Source of the DNA: Acidocella sp. 20-57-95
GTDB taxonomy: Bacteria; Pseudomonadota; Alphaproteobacteria; Acetobacterales; Acetobacteraceae
Assembly: GCA_002255575.1 (NCBI GenBank)
Contig: NCAT01000009.1
Span: forward strand, 1-64,000
Direction of reading: 5' to 3'
Length of the DNA: 64,000 bases
Shown: piece by piece, positions 1 to 8,826 of the stretch
Numbering within the stretch: position 1 is the first letter of the stretch
How the letters are laid out: every line of letters starts with the position of its first letter
Program-made: the position numbers and the translations under genes
Notes under the pieces: model-generated
Database searches by the model: none
What the model saw: only the letters and a program-made list of their open reading frames with translations
Told to the model about the DNA's origin: nothing

Positions 1-30
1 CCAAAAACGGCCCGCAAGGACCGTTTTTTG
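1..30 (-). terminator. Rho-independent terminator of tRNA-Gly
   Basis: Read on the minus strand, an A-run leads into a stem ACGGTCC, a four-base TTGC loop, and GGGCCGT (one G-U pair), followed by TTTTT. It lies about 25 bases downstream of the tRNA 3' end, where an intrinsic terminator is expected. The plus-strand reading also ends in a T-run, so it may act in both directions. Confidence 0.75.
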
Positions 31-53
31 AAGCTTTGATAATGCCGATTTAC

Positions 54-128
54 TGGAGCGGGCGATGGGATTCGAACCCACGACCCCAACCTTGGCAAGG
101 TTGTGCTCTACCCCTGAGCTACGCCCGC
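54..128 (-). tRNA. tRNA-Gly (GCC anticodon)
   Basis: The minus strand reads from GCGGGCGTAGCTC to CGCCCGCTCCA. The acceptor stem GCGGGCG pairs with CGCCCGC. The D-arm starts GCTC, the anticodon loop is TTGCCAA with anticodon GCC, and the T-arm contains GGTTCGAATCC. The 3' CCA is encoded, so the gene is 75 bases including CCA. A good sigma-70-like promoter lies upstream (143-171) and a terminator downstream. Confidence 0.97.
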
Positions 129-142
129 ACTCCGTGGGCCGG

Positions 143-171
143 TGTTTAAGCATCTCAGCCAAGGATTGCAA
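143..171 (-). promoter_or_regulatory. Candidate sigma-70 promoter of tRNA-Gly
   Basis: On the minus strand TTGCAA (plus positions 166-171) is separated by 17 bases from TAAACA (143-148). The predicted start is then a few bases before the mature tRNA 5' end at 128. Spacing and location fit a tRNA promoter; the call rests on motif match only. Confidence 0.5.
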
Positions 172-203
172 GCGGGTGACACGGGTCATTCTTGCAAGGG
201 GGC

Positions 204-232
204 TGTGATAGGCTCACTTCATACCATATAAT
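204..232 (+). promoter_or_regulatory. Candidate promoter of the thioredoxin-family operon
   Basis: A perfect TATAAT lies at 227-232, about 28 bases before the ATG at 260. The hexamer 17 bases upstream, TGTGAT at 204-209, is a poor -35 match. It is the best promoter-like sequence ahead of the four-gene operon beginning at 260. Confidence 0.4.
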
Positions 233-259
233 ACGGATGTCACGCGGATTATTGAATAA

Positions 260-1198
260 ATGAGCATGTTGTTAAGCCAGAGTTCTGACCAAGCCGCCCA
301 AGCGGCACCGACTATGATTATGGATGGCGACCAGGCCAATTTTATGGCCGATGTGATCGATGCCTCCCGCACCATGCCGGTGGTGGTGGATTTCTGGGCC
401 ACCTGGTGTGGCCCGTGCAAAAGCCTGACACCCGCGCTTGAGAAAGTGACGCGTGCGGCCGGTGGGCGGGTTAAGCTGGTGAAAATCGATGTCGATAAAA
501 ACCGCGCTCTGGTGCAGCAATTGATGCAAATGGGGCTGCCTTTGCAGTCGGTGCCGACGGTGGTGGCGTTCTGGCAGGGGCAGATTGCCGACACGTTCCA
601 GGGCGCGTTGCCTGAGAGCGAAGTGAAGCGGTTTTTTGATGCGTTGTTGAAACTGGCGGGCTCGGCTGCGCCGGCGACGGAGTTGATCTCGCAAGCGAAA
701 ACCTTCCTGGAAGAAGGCCATGCAGAGCAAGCGGCCCAGCTATTCGCCGCGGCGGTGCATGAGGACCGTGAGAAGCCGGAAGGCTGGAGTGGTTTGATCC
801 GCGCCCTGTTGGCGATGGGTGATGAAGAACAAGCCGCTGATATTCTGGCCGAAGTGCCAGACGCTTTGGCCGCGCATGCCGAAATAACCGGTGCGAAGTC
901 AGCACTGGCGCTGGCGGCCGAAGGACGCAAGGCACAGGGTGCGCGGGCCGGACTGGAGGCGCGAGTCGCGGCGGATGCCAATGATTTTGAAGCGCGCTAC
1001 GAGCTGGCCACGGCGCTGAATGCAGCCGGCGAGCGCGAAGCCGCCGCCGAGGCGTTGCTGGAGATTATCCGCCGTAAGCGCGACTGGAACGAGGATGCTG
1101 CCAGGCTGCAATTGCTGAGATTCTTTGAAGCCTGGGGCTTTGATGATGCCGATACGATGGCAGCACGCCGCAAGCTTTCCGCCATTTTGTTTAAGTGA
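260..1198 (+). CDS. cnoX: Thioredoxin-domain/TPR co-chaperone (CnoX/YbbN-like)
   Basis: A 312-residue protein with an N-terminal thioredoxin fold (about residues 25-130) and a C-terminal alpha-helical TPR-like half (about 140-300) rich in Ala/Glu repeats. The redox motif WCGPC is intact at residues 49-53, and the cis-Pro region SVPTVVAF is present. In the CnoX/YbbN family this architecture marks a holdase/redox partner of GroEL. Unlike E. coli YbbN, both active-site cysteines remain, as reported for some alphaproteobacterial homologues, so it probably has redox activity. It overlaps the next gene by GTGA. The symbol is assigned by architecture, not by a search. Confidence 0.85.
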   Translation: MSMLLSQSSDQAAQAAPTMIMDGDQANFMADVIDASRTMPVVVDFWATWCGPCKSLTPALEKVTRAAGGRVKLVKIDVDKNRALVQQLMQMGLPLQSVPTVVAFWQGQIADTFQGALPESEVKRFFDALLKLAGSAAPATELISQAKTFLEEGHAEQAAQLFAAAVHEDREKPEGWSGLIRALLAMGDEEQAADILAEVPDALAAHAEITGAKSALALAAEGRKAQGARAGLEARVAADANDFEARYELATALNAAGEREAAAEALLEIIRRKRDWNEDAARLQLLRFFEAWGFDDADTMAARRKLSAILFK

Positions 1199-1884
1199 CC
1201 GCGCCCGTGACCGATTTTCAGGTAGGGCTGGATGAACTTCCCAAAGAATTTGCGGTGTTTCCGCTCACCGGCGCCTTGTTGCTGCCCGGTGGACGTTTGC
1301 CGCTGAATATTTTTGAGCCACGATACCTTGCGATGGTGGAAGATAGCCTCGCCAATGGCCGGATGTTCGGCATGGTGCAGCCTGATAAACGCCTGGCGCG
1401 TGGCGATACCGGCCCGGGCCTGTACCGCACCGGCTGCTTGGGGCGTATCTCGTCATTCAGCGAAACCGATGATGGGCGGTTCCTGATTACGCTTGCAGGC
1501 CTTATCCGGTTTTCGATCGTGGAAGAGATTGAGATGCAGAGCGGCTACCGGCGGGTGCGCGGCGCCTTTGCCGGATTCGCACATGACCTTACAGCGACAA
1601 CATCCAATGATGACGCCGCCCCGATTTTGAACCGCCCCGTTTTGCTGGCAGCCTTGCGGCGCTATTTTGCCCATACCGGGGTGGATGCAAACTGGGATGC
1701 CATTGAAACCATGCCCGACCATGCGCTGGTTGTGACACTCTGCATGGCCTGCCCGTTTGATGCTGAAGAAAAACAAGCGTTGCTGGAAGCCCGCGATGCC
1801 CAGCAACGGGCGCAGGCATTGCTGGCGCTGCTGGAAATTAACGCCTTTGATTCCGGCCACGACAATGATTCGAAAGCAAGCTGA
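1195..1884 (+). CDS. LON peptidase substrate-binding domain protein
   Basis: A 229-residue protein that is almost entirely a Lon N-terminal (LAN/PUA-like) domain. Visible motifs include [21 protein letters not shown] near residues 22-42, YLAMVED after it, and the later segment [13 protein letters not shown]. There is no AAA+ or Ser-Lys protease part, so it is not Lon itself. Stand-alone proteins of this kind are common in alphaproteobacteria and their role is unsettled; substrate binding is only inferred. The GTG start lies in a GTGA overlap with the thioredoxin-family gene, and its stop shares a base with the next ATG (TGATG). Confidence 0.88.
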   Translation: MTAPVTDFQVGLDELPKEFAVFPLTGALLLPGGRLPLNIFEPRYLAMVEDSLANGRMFGMVQPDKRLARGDTGPGLYRTGCLGRISSFSETDDGRFLITLAGLIRFSIVEEIEMQSGYRRVRGAFAGFAHDLTATTSNDDAAPILNRPVLLAALRRYFAHTGVDANWDAIETMPDHALVVTLCMACPFDAEEKQALLEARDAQQRAQALLALLEINAFDSGHDNDSKAS

Positions 1885-2081
1885 TGAACAACGAAGCCCC
1901 CCGCGAAACCCCGATTGACCCGCGTTTGCTGGAAATTCTGGTCTGCCCGCTGACCAAAGGACCGCTAACCTACGACCGTGAACGCAATGAGCTGGTCAGT
2001 GCCAAAGCAGGGCTTGCGTATCCGGTCCGCGATGGCATTCCCATCATGCTGGCCGATGAAGCCCGCGTCCTGGAGCCATGA
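1884..2081 (+). CDS. Trm112-family small protein
   Basis: A 65-residue protein of the Trm112/YcaR family (former DUF343). It carries the pattern [17 protein letters not shown] near residues 12-28 and [11 protein letters not shown] near 46-56. Eukaryotic Trm112 activates methyltransferases; bacterial short forms are poorly characterised and are often found between small housekeeping genes, as here. Only one cysteine of the zinc-binding set remains, so it probably does not bind zinc. It is coupled at both ends: TGATG with the Lon-domain gene and ATGA with the DUF971 gene. Confidence 0.88.
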   Translation: MNNEAPRETPIDPRLLEILVCPLTKGPLTYDRERNELVSAKAGLAYPVRDGIPIMLADEARVLEP

Positions 2082-2425
2082 TTACCGCCACCGACATAAA
2101 ACTGCGCCGGGCCGAAAATCTGCTGGAAATCTCGTTCTCCGATGCCAGCAAAGCGAGCTTGCCAGCGGAATATTTGCGGGTGGAAAGCCCGAGCGCTGAG
2201 GTGCAGGGCCATAGCCCGGCAGAGCGGCAATTGGTGGCCGGTAAAGCCGCGGTAGGCATTACAACCATCGAACCGGTGGGCAATTATGCAATCCGCCTGA
2301 TATTCTCAGATGGTCACGATACCGGCATTTATTCCTGGGACCTGCTGCACCGGCTGGCACGCGAACAGCCGCAACGCTGGGCCGCTTACCTAAAACGATT
2401 AAGCGCGGCAGGGTTGCAGCGTTAA
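2078..2425 (+). CDS. DUF971 / gamma-butyrobetaine hydroxylase N-terminal-like protein
   Basis: A 115-residue protein matching the DUF971 family, a small zinc-binding-type domain also found at the N-terminus of gamma-butyrobetaine hydroxylase. Supporting segments are [49 protein letters not shown] and LHRLA. The typical G.Y....F.DGH..GIYSW block is intact near residues 68-85. Stand-alone members are linked by context to Fe-S or MobA/ApbC-type genes in other genomes; no such gene is adjacent here. It is the last gene of the operon starting at 260 and has an ATGA overlap with the Trm112-like gene. Confidence 0.87.
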   Translation: MITATDIKLRRAENLLEISFSDASKASLPAEYLRVESPSAEVQGHSPAERQLVAGKAAVGITTIEPVGNYAIRLIFSDGHDTGIYSWDLLHRLAREQPQRWAAYLKRLSAAGLQR

Positions 2426-2472
2426 TAGGCTTAAGCCTTTCCGATAAGGCGCAACACGACTAGATATAGTCC

Positions 2473-3909
2473 ATGAGCGCCACGACCTCTCCAGATGTTG
2501 AACCGGTCACGAGCGACAAGAAAATGCGGCTGACCGCGGTGATTGTGGCCAGTGCGCTGTTCATGCAGAATTTGGACTCTACCGTCATCGCCACGGGCCT
2601 GCCTGCGATGGCCAAAAGCTTCCATGCCGACCCGCTGCATATGAGTGTGGCACTTACCTCCTATCTCATCAGCCTGTCGGTGTTCATTCCCGCCAGCGGC
2701 TGGATGGCCGACCATTATGGCAGCCGCACCGTGTTCCGTGCTGCCATTATCGTCTTTACGCTGGGCTCAATCGCGTGCGGGTTTGCGCCATCCCTCTGGT
2801 TTTTGGTGGCTGCCCGTATTTTGCAAGGGCTGGGAGGTGCCATGATGGTGCCGGTCGGGCGGTTGGTGATTCTGCGCACAGTCTCACGCGCGCAAATGGT
2901 CGCCGCCATGTCCTGGATTACCATGCCCGCACTGATCGGACCGATCATTGGCCCGCCGCTCGGCGGCCTGATCGTGACATATTTTTCCTGGCGCTGGATT
3001 TTCGATATCAACATCCCGATTGGCATTATCGGTGCTATTGCCGTGACAATCTTCATTCCCGACGTGCGGGCACCCGGGCGGGGCGGCAAGCTGGATGTGC
3101 TGGGGCTGTTCCTGACCGGCCTTGCCATGGCTGCCCTGATGGCAGGTTTTGAAACTGTCGGGCGCGGTATTATTCCGTTGTCCTATGTCATCGGCCTGTT
3201 CGGCATCGGGTTTATAACCGGGCTGCTCTATATCCGGCATGCCAAAGGTCACGAAAACCCCGTGCTTGATTTGTCCTTGATGCGGATTCCAACCTTTGCG
3301 AGCTCGGTTACCGCTGGCAGCCTGTTCCGCATCGCCGTTGGCGCTACGCCGTTCCTGCTGCCGCTGATGCTGCAGCTCACGTTCGGTGATAGCGCCATGC
3401 AGAGTGGGCTGATCACGTTTGCCTCCGCCGTCGGCGCACTTTCCATGAAGCCAGCGGCACAACCGATTTTGCGTAAATTCGGCTTCCGCAATGTGCTGGT
3501 GGTCAACGGTGCCCTGGCCGCGATCCTGGTGGGGGTTTCCGCTGCCTTTACGCCCAACTGGCCAGACCTACTGCTGGCCGCTGTGTTGTTGCTGAGCGGG
3601 GTGTTCCGCTCGCTGCAGTTCACCGCTTTCAACTCCATCGCCTATGGCGATGTGCCGCGCCCGCGCATGTCTGCCGCAACCTCGCTCTATTCCACCATCC
3701 AACAGCTCAGCCTGACGCTTGGGATCGTGGTCGGTGCCGCCGCCCTCGAAACCTCTACTGCGCTACGCCACCATAGCGCTGCCACCATCAGCGATTTTGC
3801 TGTCGCCTTCCTGGTCGTGGCTGCTATCTCCGCCATCGCCATCCCGATCTGCGCCAAACTGCCCAATAATGCCGGAGAAGCGCTTAGCGGGCACCATGCG
3901 GGCGGTTGA
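2473..3909 (+). CDS. MFS drug-type transporter, DHA2 (EmrB/QacA-like) family
   Basis: A 478-residue polytopic membrane protein. An early QNLDSTVIATGLPAMAKSF segment is the DHA2 motif (LDxTIVNVALP type). WMADHYGSRTVFRAAI is the MFS loop 2-3 signature, and ILQGLGGAMMVPVGR followed by GPIIGPPLGG is motif C of proton-linked exporters. Family members export lipophilic compounds by proton antiport; the substrate here is unknown. A gap of 47 bases separates it from the preceding operon. It converges with cobA on the other strand with a short intergenic gap. Confidence 0.9.
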   Translation: MSATTSPDVEPVTSDKKMRLTAVIVASALFMQNLDSTVIATGLPAMAKSFHADPLHMSVALTSYLISLSVFIPASGWMADHYGSRTVFRAAIIVFTLGSIACGFAPSLWFLVAARILQGLGGAMMVPVGRLVILRTVSRAQMVAAMSWITMPALIGPIIGPPLGGLIVTYFSWRWIFDINIPIGIIGAIAVTIFIPDVRAPGRGGKLDVLGLFLTGLAMAALMAGFETVGRGIIPLSYVIGLFGIGFITGLLYIRHAKGHENPVLDLSLMRIPTFASSVTAGSLFRIAVGATPFLLPLMLQLTFGDSAMQSGLITFASAVGALSMKPAAQPILRKFGFRNVLVVNGALAAILVGVSAAFTPNWPDLLLAAVLLLSGVFRSLQFTAFNSIAYGDVPRPRMSAATSLYSTIQQLSLTLGIVVGAAALETSTALRHHSAATISDFAVAFLVVAAISAIAIPICAKLPNNAGEALSGHHAGG

Positions 3910-3934
3910 GCGTTGGATTAAGCCAAGGGGGGCT

Positions 3935-4705
3935 TTAGCCCACCCCGACCACCGCCTGTGCCGCTATGGCTTCCACGTCATCATCGGCGGCTAGTGCGTC
4001 GCCAATGAGGAGGATGGTAGGGCCGGTGGGGCGGCCTAGGCGGCTGGGGAGGCTGCTGATGGTCGCGGTGGTAACGTTTTGGGTGGGCAGGCTGACATTT
4101 TCAACGGCGATGGCGGGCATGGTTGGGTTCATGCCGGCTTCGATAAGGTGAGAGGCGAGCCCAGCGATGGTTTGGCTGCCCATGTAGATGACAAGAGTGC
4201 CGCCGGTGCGGGTGAGAGCGACCCAGTCATGCGCGGGCAGGCCGCCTTCGGCACCGTGGCCCGTGAGGAAATGCAGTGAGCGGGCGATGCGACGCTGGGT
4301 GAGTGAGCGTTGCAGTGTGGCGGCGGCGGCGGTGGCGGTGGTGATGCCGGGGATGATTTCGCAGGCTATGTTGGCCGCGGCGAGTGCTTCGAGTTCCTCG
4401 GTGGCGCGGCCGAAGATCATCGGGTCGCCACCTTTAAGGCGCACGATGATTTGACCCGTGGTTTGGCCGCTGCGGGCATAGGCCACCAGCAGTTTGTTGA
4501 TGGTGGTTTGGGTGGCTGAGTGTTTGCCACAGCGTTTGCCGACATCCACCAGTTCCGCGTGGGCGGGGGCAAGCTCGAGGATTGCCGGGTTGACCAGACT
4601 ATCGTGCAAAATTACGTCCGCTGTTTGCAGAATGCGATGAGCCTTGAGCGTGAGCAGGTCTGGGTCGCCCGGCCCGGCACCGACGAGGAAGACGCGCGGT
4701 TCCAT
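3935..4705 (-). CDS. cobA: Uroporphyrinogen-III C-methyltransferase
   Basis: A 256-residue S-adenosylmethionine uroporphyrinogen methyltransferase. It makes precorrin-2, the first step to siroheme for sulfite reductase. Motifs seen are VFLVGAGPGDPDLLTLKA at residues 4-21, LHDSLV, the GGDP motif in RLKGGDPMIFGR, and PGITTATAAAA. It lacks the CysG N-terminal dehydrogenase/chelatase part, which is encoded separately at the other end of the operon (8827-9402). It is the last gene of the sulfur operon, two bases after cysI. Confidence 0.95.
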   Translation of the reverse strand: MEPRVFLVGAGPGDPDLLTLKAHRILQTADVILHDSLVNPAILELAPAHAELVDVGKRCGKHSATQTTINKLLVAYARSGQTTGQIIVRLKGGDPMIFGRATEELEALAAANIACEIIPGITTATAAAATLQRSLTQRRIARSLHFLTGHGAEGGLPAHDWVALTRTGGTLVIYMGSQTIAGLASHLIEAGMNPTMPAIAVENVSLPTQNVTTATISSLPSRLGRPTGPTILLIGDALAADDDVEAIAAQAVVGVG

Positions 4706-4707
4706 GG

Positions 4708-6360
4708 TCAGGCTGCGACCGTGCGCAGGCAGTAATCGCCGAAGGTTTCGCTGGCTTTACGGCTTTTTGCGTAGTCCGCCAGTAATGGTGAAAGTGTGGT
4801 CAGGATGGTTGTTTCATCCGCATCCTCCTTTACCATTTTACCAACGCGTGAGCCGTCATGCGCAGCACCCAGATAGAGATTATATTTGCCAGGGTTGCGG
4901 CCGACCATGCCGATTTCGGCGATGTAAGGCCGCGCACAGCCATTTGGGCAGCCGGTCATACGGACCGTGATGGATTCGTCCTGCAAGCCATTTTCAGTGA
5001 CCAGGGCTTCAAGTTTGGTGATCAGGCTGGGTAGGTAACGCTCACTTTCGGTGAGCGCCAAGCTGCAGGTGGGCAGCGCCACGCAAGCCATGGCAGATTC
5101 GCGTAAGGTTGAGGCGCGCAATGGTACGTTATGAGATTTCAGGACCGATTCAATATCCTGACGGGCGGCATCAGTGGCACGCGCAATGATGAGGTTTTGG
5201 TTGGGCGTGATGATGAAGGACACATCATGCGATTGCGCGATTTGCTTAAGGGCGGATTTCAGGCGCCAGTCACCGACATCTGCAACCCGGCCATTTTCGA
5301 CGAACAGGGTGAGATGATGGCGGCCATCAGCGCCAGTGTGCCAGCCCATGCGGTCGCCATTGCCGGTAAATTTATAGGGCCTGGCTTGGGTTAGCTTGGT
5401 GGCGAGACGCTTATTGACCTCGCCTGCAAACCATTCGAGACCGCGATCCTCGATGGTGTATTTTAAACGCGCGCGGCGGCGGTTGGAACGGTTACCATAA
5501 TCGCGCTGGGTGGTGACGACAGCTTCCGCCACCAAGGGCGCGTTTTCAACCGTGCAGAAGCCGATGACATGGCCCACCAGCGGGTAGGTTTGATCATCGC
5601 CATGGGTTGCCCCCATCCCCCCACCGACGACAACGTTATAGCCAATCAGCTCATCGTTTTCGACGATGGCGATATAGCTGAGGTCGTGCGCGAATACATC
5701 CGTATCGTTTTGTGGGGGTACGGCGATGGCAATTTTGAATTTACGCGGCAAATAAGTCAGACCGTAAATGGGCTCGTTTTCAGGCTCGCGGGTAACTGGT
5801 TCACCATCGATGAAAATCTCGCGCCAGGCGTTACTATGCGGGAGCAAATGGTTGCTGATATCACGTGCGGTTTTTTCCGCCGTTGCATAGACGGGGGAGA
5901 AAAACTCGTTCGGGGTGCACATCACGTTGCGGTTGACATCGCCGCAAGCGGCGATGGTATCAAGCAGTACCGAATCAATTTGCCGCAAAGCCGGGCGCAG
6001 ATTGGTTTTGATTACGCCATGGAACTGGATGGATTGACGGGTGGTGAGGCGCAGCGTGTGGTTGCCGCGCTCATCGGCCAATTTATCCATCGCCAGATAT
6101 TGCGCAGAGGATAGCACGCCGCCGGGGACGCGCAGACGCGCCATGAAGCTATACGCTTTATCGAGCTTGCGCTTGGCGCGTTCGGCCCGCAGGTCGCGGT
6201 CATCTTGCAGATAGATGCCGTGGAATTTGATGAGCTGCTGGTCGTCATCGGAGATTGCGCCGGTGGCGACTTCAGCCAGACCTTCCGCCAAGGTGCCGCG
6301 CAGGTAGCGGCTGTTGGTTTTGATGGTCTCGTTATGGGCAAGTTTAATGGTTTCGGTCAT
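4708..6360 (-). CDS. cysI: Assimilatory sulfite reductase hemoprotein subunit
   Basis: A 550-residue siroheme/[4Fe-4S] subunit that reduces sulfite to sulfide with electrons from the CysJ flavoprotein. The cluster ligands are visible as C-x5-C in ACVALPTCSLA and C-x3-C in TGCPNGCARP toward the C-terminus. The N-terminal half has the RTRQSIQ-like segment TLRLTTRQSIQFHGV and FKIAIAVPPQNDTDVFAHDL. Length and motif order match CysI-type proteins. It sits between cysH and cobA in a sulfur assimilation operon, with 14 bases to cysH and two to cobA. Confidence 0.96.
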   Translation of the reverse strand: MTETIKLAHNETIKTNSRYLRGTLAEGLAEVATGAISDDDQQLIKFHGIYLQDDRDLRAERAKRKLDKAYSFMARLRVPGGVLSSAQYLAMDKLADERGNHTLRLTTRQSIQFHGVIKTNLRPALRQIDSVLLDTIAACGDVNRNVMCTPNEFFSPVYATAEKTARDISNHLLPHSNAWREIFIDGEPVTREPENEPIYGLTYLPRKFKIAIAVPPQNDTDVFAHDLSYIAIVENDELIGYNVVVGGGMGATHGDDQTYPLVGHVIGFCTVENAPLVAEAVVTTQRDYGNRSNRRRARLKYTIEDRGLEWFAGEVNKRLATKLTQARPYKFTGNGDRMGWHTGADGRHHLTLFVENGRVADVGDWRLKSALKQIAQSHDVSFIITPNQNLIIARATDAARQDIESVLKSHNVPLRASTLRESAMACVALPTCSLALTESERYLPSLITKLEALVTENGLQDESITVRMTGCPNGCARPYIAEIGMVGRNPGKYNLYLGAAHDGSRVGKMVKEDADETTILTTLSPLLADYAKSRKASETFGDYCLRTVAA

Positions 6361-6374
6361 ATCACACTCTTCAT

Positions 6375-7055
6375 TTAAGCAGCATTAGCGCGGGGCAAAT
6401 GAATGCCACATTCGGTTTTGTTTTGCCCCGCCCAGCGGCCGGAGCGTTTATCGGCAGCATCTAGCGTGCGCGTTGTGCAGGTGGCGCAGCCGATGGACGC
6501 ATAGCCTTCAAACTGTAACGGATGGCGCGGCAGATTGTGCTTTTCGAAATAGGCTGCAATCTGCTCATCCGTCCAGAACGCCAGCGGATTGACATTGACG
6601 CGGCCATCGGGGCCGGTTTCAACCATTTGTATATTGGCACGCTGGCCGCCCTGGCTGCGTTTGCGGCCGGTAATCCAGGCCTCCATACCCTCGAGCGCTT
6701 CATCCAGCGGGTTGGCCTTGCGAATGATGCAGCACATATCAGCATCTTTTTGCCACAGCGTACCATCAGGATCAAAAGCTGCGAGTTGCTTGCCGCTGGG
6801 GCGAATGTTGCGCACATCGGTTAAGCCCAAACGCCCGACCAGCTCGTCACGATAGGATAACGTTTCTGGAAAAAGTTTCAGCGTATCGAGAAACACGATG
6901 GGCAGGGATTTATCAATCTCGGATACCATACGCAGCAAGATGGCCGATTCCGTCCCGAAGGATGAGACCAGAGCGATCTTGCCGGGGAAACGATCTTTAA
7001 TGGCATCTTCCAGCACGCATTCAGGCGCAGCGTTATATAAAAAATCCAGCATCAA
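6375..7055 (-). CDS. cysH: Adenylyl-/phosphoadenylyl-sulfate reductase, [4Fe-4S] type
   Basis: A 226-residue thioredoxin-dependent reductase that converts activated sulfate to sulfite. VSSFGTESAILLRM near the N-terminus is the PP-loop. LDTLKLFPETLSYRDEL, TGRKRSQGGQR and the C-terminal ECGIHLP motif are all conserved. A DMCCIIRK cysteine pair and a GCATCT CxxC pair indicate a [4Fe-4S] cluster. By established family rules this favours adenosine 5'-phosphosulfate as substrate over the PAPS of E. coli CysH. It overlaps cysJ by 4 bases (ATGA). Confidence 0.95.
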   Translation of the reverse strand: MMLDFLYNAAPECVLEDAIKDRFPGKIALVSSFGTESAILLRMVSEIDKSLPIVFLDTLKLFPETLSYRDELVGRLGLTDVRNIRPSGKQLAAFDPDGTLWQKDADMCCIIRKANPLDEALEGMEAWITGRKRSQGGQRANIQMVETGPDGRVNVNPLAFWTDEQIAAYFEKHNLPRHPLQFEGYASIGCATCTTRTLDAADKRSGRWAGQNKTECGIHLPRANAA

Positions 7056-8803
7056 TACACGTCTTTCTTGTAGCGGCCGGCGGTGATCAAGGCGTCGAGT
7101 GCGGACTGACCGGCAGCTTCGTCTTTGCCGTCAGCAAAGATGCGCACCAGTGTGGCATCAACATCGCGCGCCATCGCTTTGGCATCGCCGCATAAATACA
7201 GAACAGCACCTTTGGCGAGTTGATTGCGTAACGCGTCACGCTGCTCCCATAATACATGCTGCACGTAGCGTTTTTCAGGTTGGTCACGCGAGGTGGCAAG
7301 GTCGAGGCGCGACAACACGCCCGATTGCAGCCAAGCCTGAATTTCAAGTTGATACAGGAAATCATATAGAAAGTGGCGATGCCCGAAGATCAGCCAGTTT
7401 TTGCCGGTCGCCCCGGTGGCTTCGCGCTCCTGCAGGAAGCCGCGATAGGGCGCCACACCGGTGCCAGCACCGATCATCACAATCGGCGCTGCAGGGTCTT
7501 TGGGAAGGCGGAAATGCTGGTTCGGTTTGACGAACACATCAAGCAAGCCACCGGCTTTGCGGCGGTCCGACATCAGGGTGGAGGCAACACCTTTGCGAGC
7601 GCGCCCGGCGCTCTCATAGGCCACGCGGGCGACCGTGAGATGGGCTTCCTCACCCACCGATTTTTGTGAAGAGGCAATCGAATAGGAGCGCGGCGCCAGC
7701 GGGCGGAGTAAAGCTGTGAACGCTTCCGGGTCGATCCGGTGGGGAAAGGCTTCCAGCAGGTCGATGATCTGCCGACCGTTCAAAAATTCGTTGCGTTTGG
7801 CGGCATCCTCGGCCAGCGCGCTGAGTGCGTCATCCTTGGTGATGAGGGCATAATCCTTCATCTGCTTGGCGGTCAGGGTGGTAATATCATAGCGGCTGGT
7901 CAGCGCTTCCGTCAGGTCAGGCTCCGGTGCGAGTCCGAGCTTGGCGATGATCTCAGACACCAGAGCCGGGTCGTTCTGCGGCACGACCGCCAGCGCGTCA
8001 CCAGGCTCGTAAGTGATGCCCGAACCCGCCAGCGCGAGTTCGACGTGATAGGTTTCGCTATCAGCGCGCTCTGAGGTGAGCTTGTGGTGTGCCAAAATTT
8101 CGGCCGCGAACGGTGCGGTTTTGGAGGCGGCCTCGGTGGTAGGGATTTTGTGGAAATCAACGTGAATGACCGAGCCAGCATCTTTCGGTGCCAATGTTTC
8201 AAGCGTACTGGCGATCCAGCTTTTGGCCTGGGCTTCGTAATCGAGGTCAAGGTCAATCCGGTAGGCGGCGCGAATGGCGCCGAGTGCCGCAAACCTGGCA
8301 TCCACTTGCTTGCCGGTTTCGCAGAATTGCGCGTACGAGGAATCTCCCAGTGCCAGGACCGCGAACTTCACCCCTTCCAAACGGGGGGCAGCATCGCTCA
8401 TGAACGCGCGCATGAAGGGGGCCGCACGCTGGGGGGGTTCACCGTCGCCCCAGGTGGAGACGATGGCGAGGATGCTGCCGGCCGTCTTTAACTGGTCCAG
8501 TGTGGCGTCGCCCATATCCAGCAATTTTGTGGCAAAGCCGCGTTTGGCGGCTTCCTGCTTGGCCTTGGCGGCCAGCGCCTCGGCATTGCCAGACTCGGTG
8601 GCATACAAAATGGTCAGCTTGGCCTTTTCAGCCGGGGGCGCTGCCGCTGTGGCAGGTTTGGCCTCGCCAGCATCTAGCCCGGCCAGAAACCCGGATAGCC
8701 AGGCACGCTGCACGGTCGAGGCGCTGCCGAACACGTTGTTGAGCGCCAGAATTTGCTCCGGCGCGAAGGGGGCGGATGCCGGGAGAGTGGTCAATTTAGA
8801 CAT
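7052..8803 (-). CDS. cysJ: Sulfite reductase [NADPH] flavoprotein subunit
   Basis: A 583-residue diflavin reductase that passes electrons from NADPH through FAD and FMN to CysI. The flavodoxin domain starts at ILYATESGNAEALA near residue 69 and contains VSTWGDGEPPQRA. The FAD domain has RSYSIASS near residue 373 and the NADPH domain has MIGAGTGVAPYRGFLQER and YLCGDAKAMARDV. It ends in RYKKDVY, the expected CysJ-type C-terminus with the terminal aromatic residue. It lies 23 bases after the siroheme dehydrogenase gene and overlaps cysH. Confidence 0.95.
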   Translation of the reverse strand: MSKLTTLPASAPFAPEQILALNNVFGSASTVQRAWLSGFLAGLDAGEAKPATAAAPPAEKAKLTILYATESGNAEALAAKAKQEAAKRGFATKLLDMGDATLDQLKTAGSILAIVSTWGDGEPPQRAAPFMRAFMSDAAPRLEGVKFAVLALGDSSYAQFCETGKQVDARFAALGAIRAAYRIDLDLDYEAQAKSWIASTLETLAPKDAGSVIHVDFHKIPTTEAASKTAPFAAEILAHHKLTSERADSETYHVELALAGSGITYEPGDALAVVPQNDPALVSEIIAKLGLAPEPDLTEALTSRYDITTLTAKQMKDYALITKDDALSALAEDAAKRNEFLNGRQIIDLLEAFPHRIDPEAFTALLRPLAPRSYSIASSQKSVGEEAHLTVARVAYESAGRARKGVASTLMSDRRKAGGLLDVFVKPNQHFRLPKDPAAPIVMIGAGTGVAPYRGFLQEREATGATGKNWLIFGHRHFLYDFLYQLEIQAWLQSGVLSRLDLATSRDQPEKRYVQHVLWEQRDALRNQLAKGAVLYLCGDAKAMARDVDATLVRIFADGKDEAAGQSALDALITAGRYKKDVY

Positions 8804-8826
8804 ATCAAAGCCTTACTCAGGAGGAT

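Noticed and set aside
214..981. Long minus-strand reading frame of 255 residues under the thioredoxin-family gene
   Set aside because: It is antisense to a clear protein family, with a Ser/Ala/Arg-rich composition typical of high-GC shadow frames.
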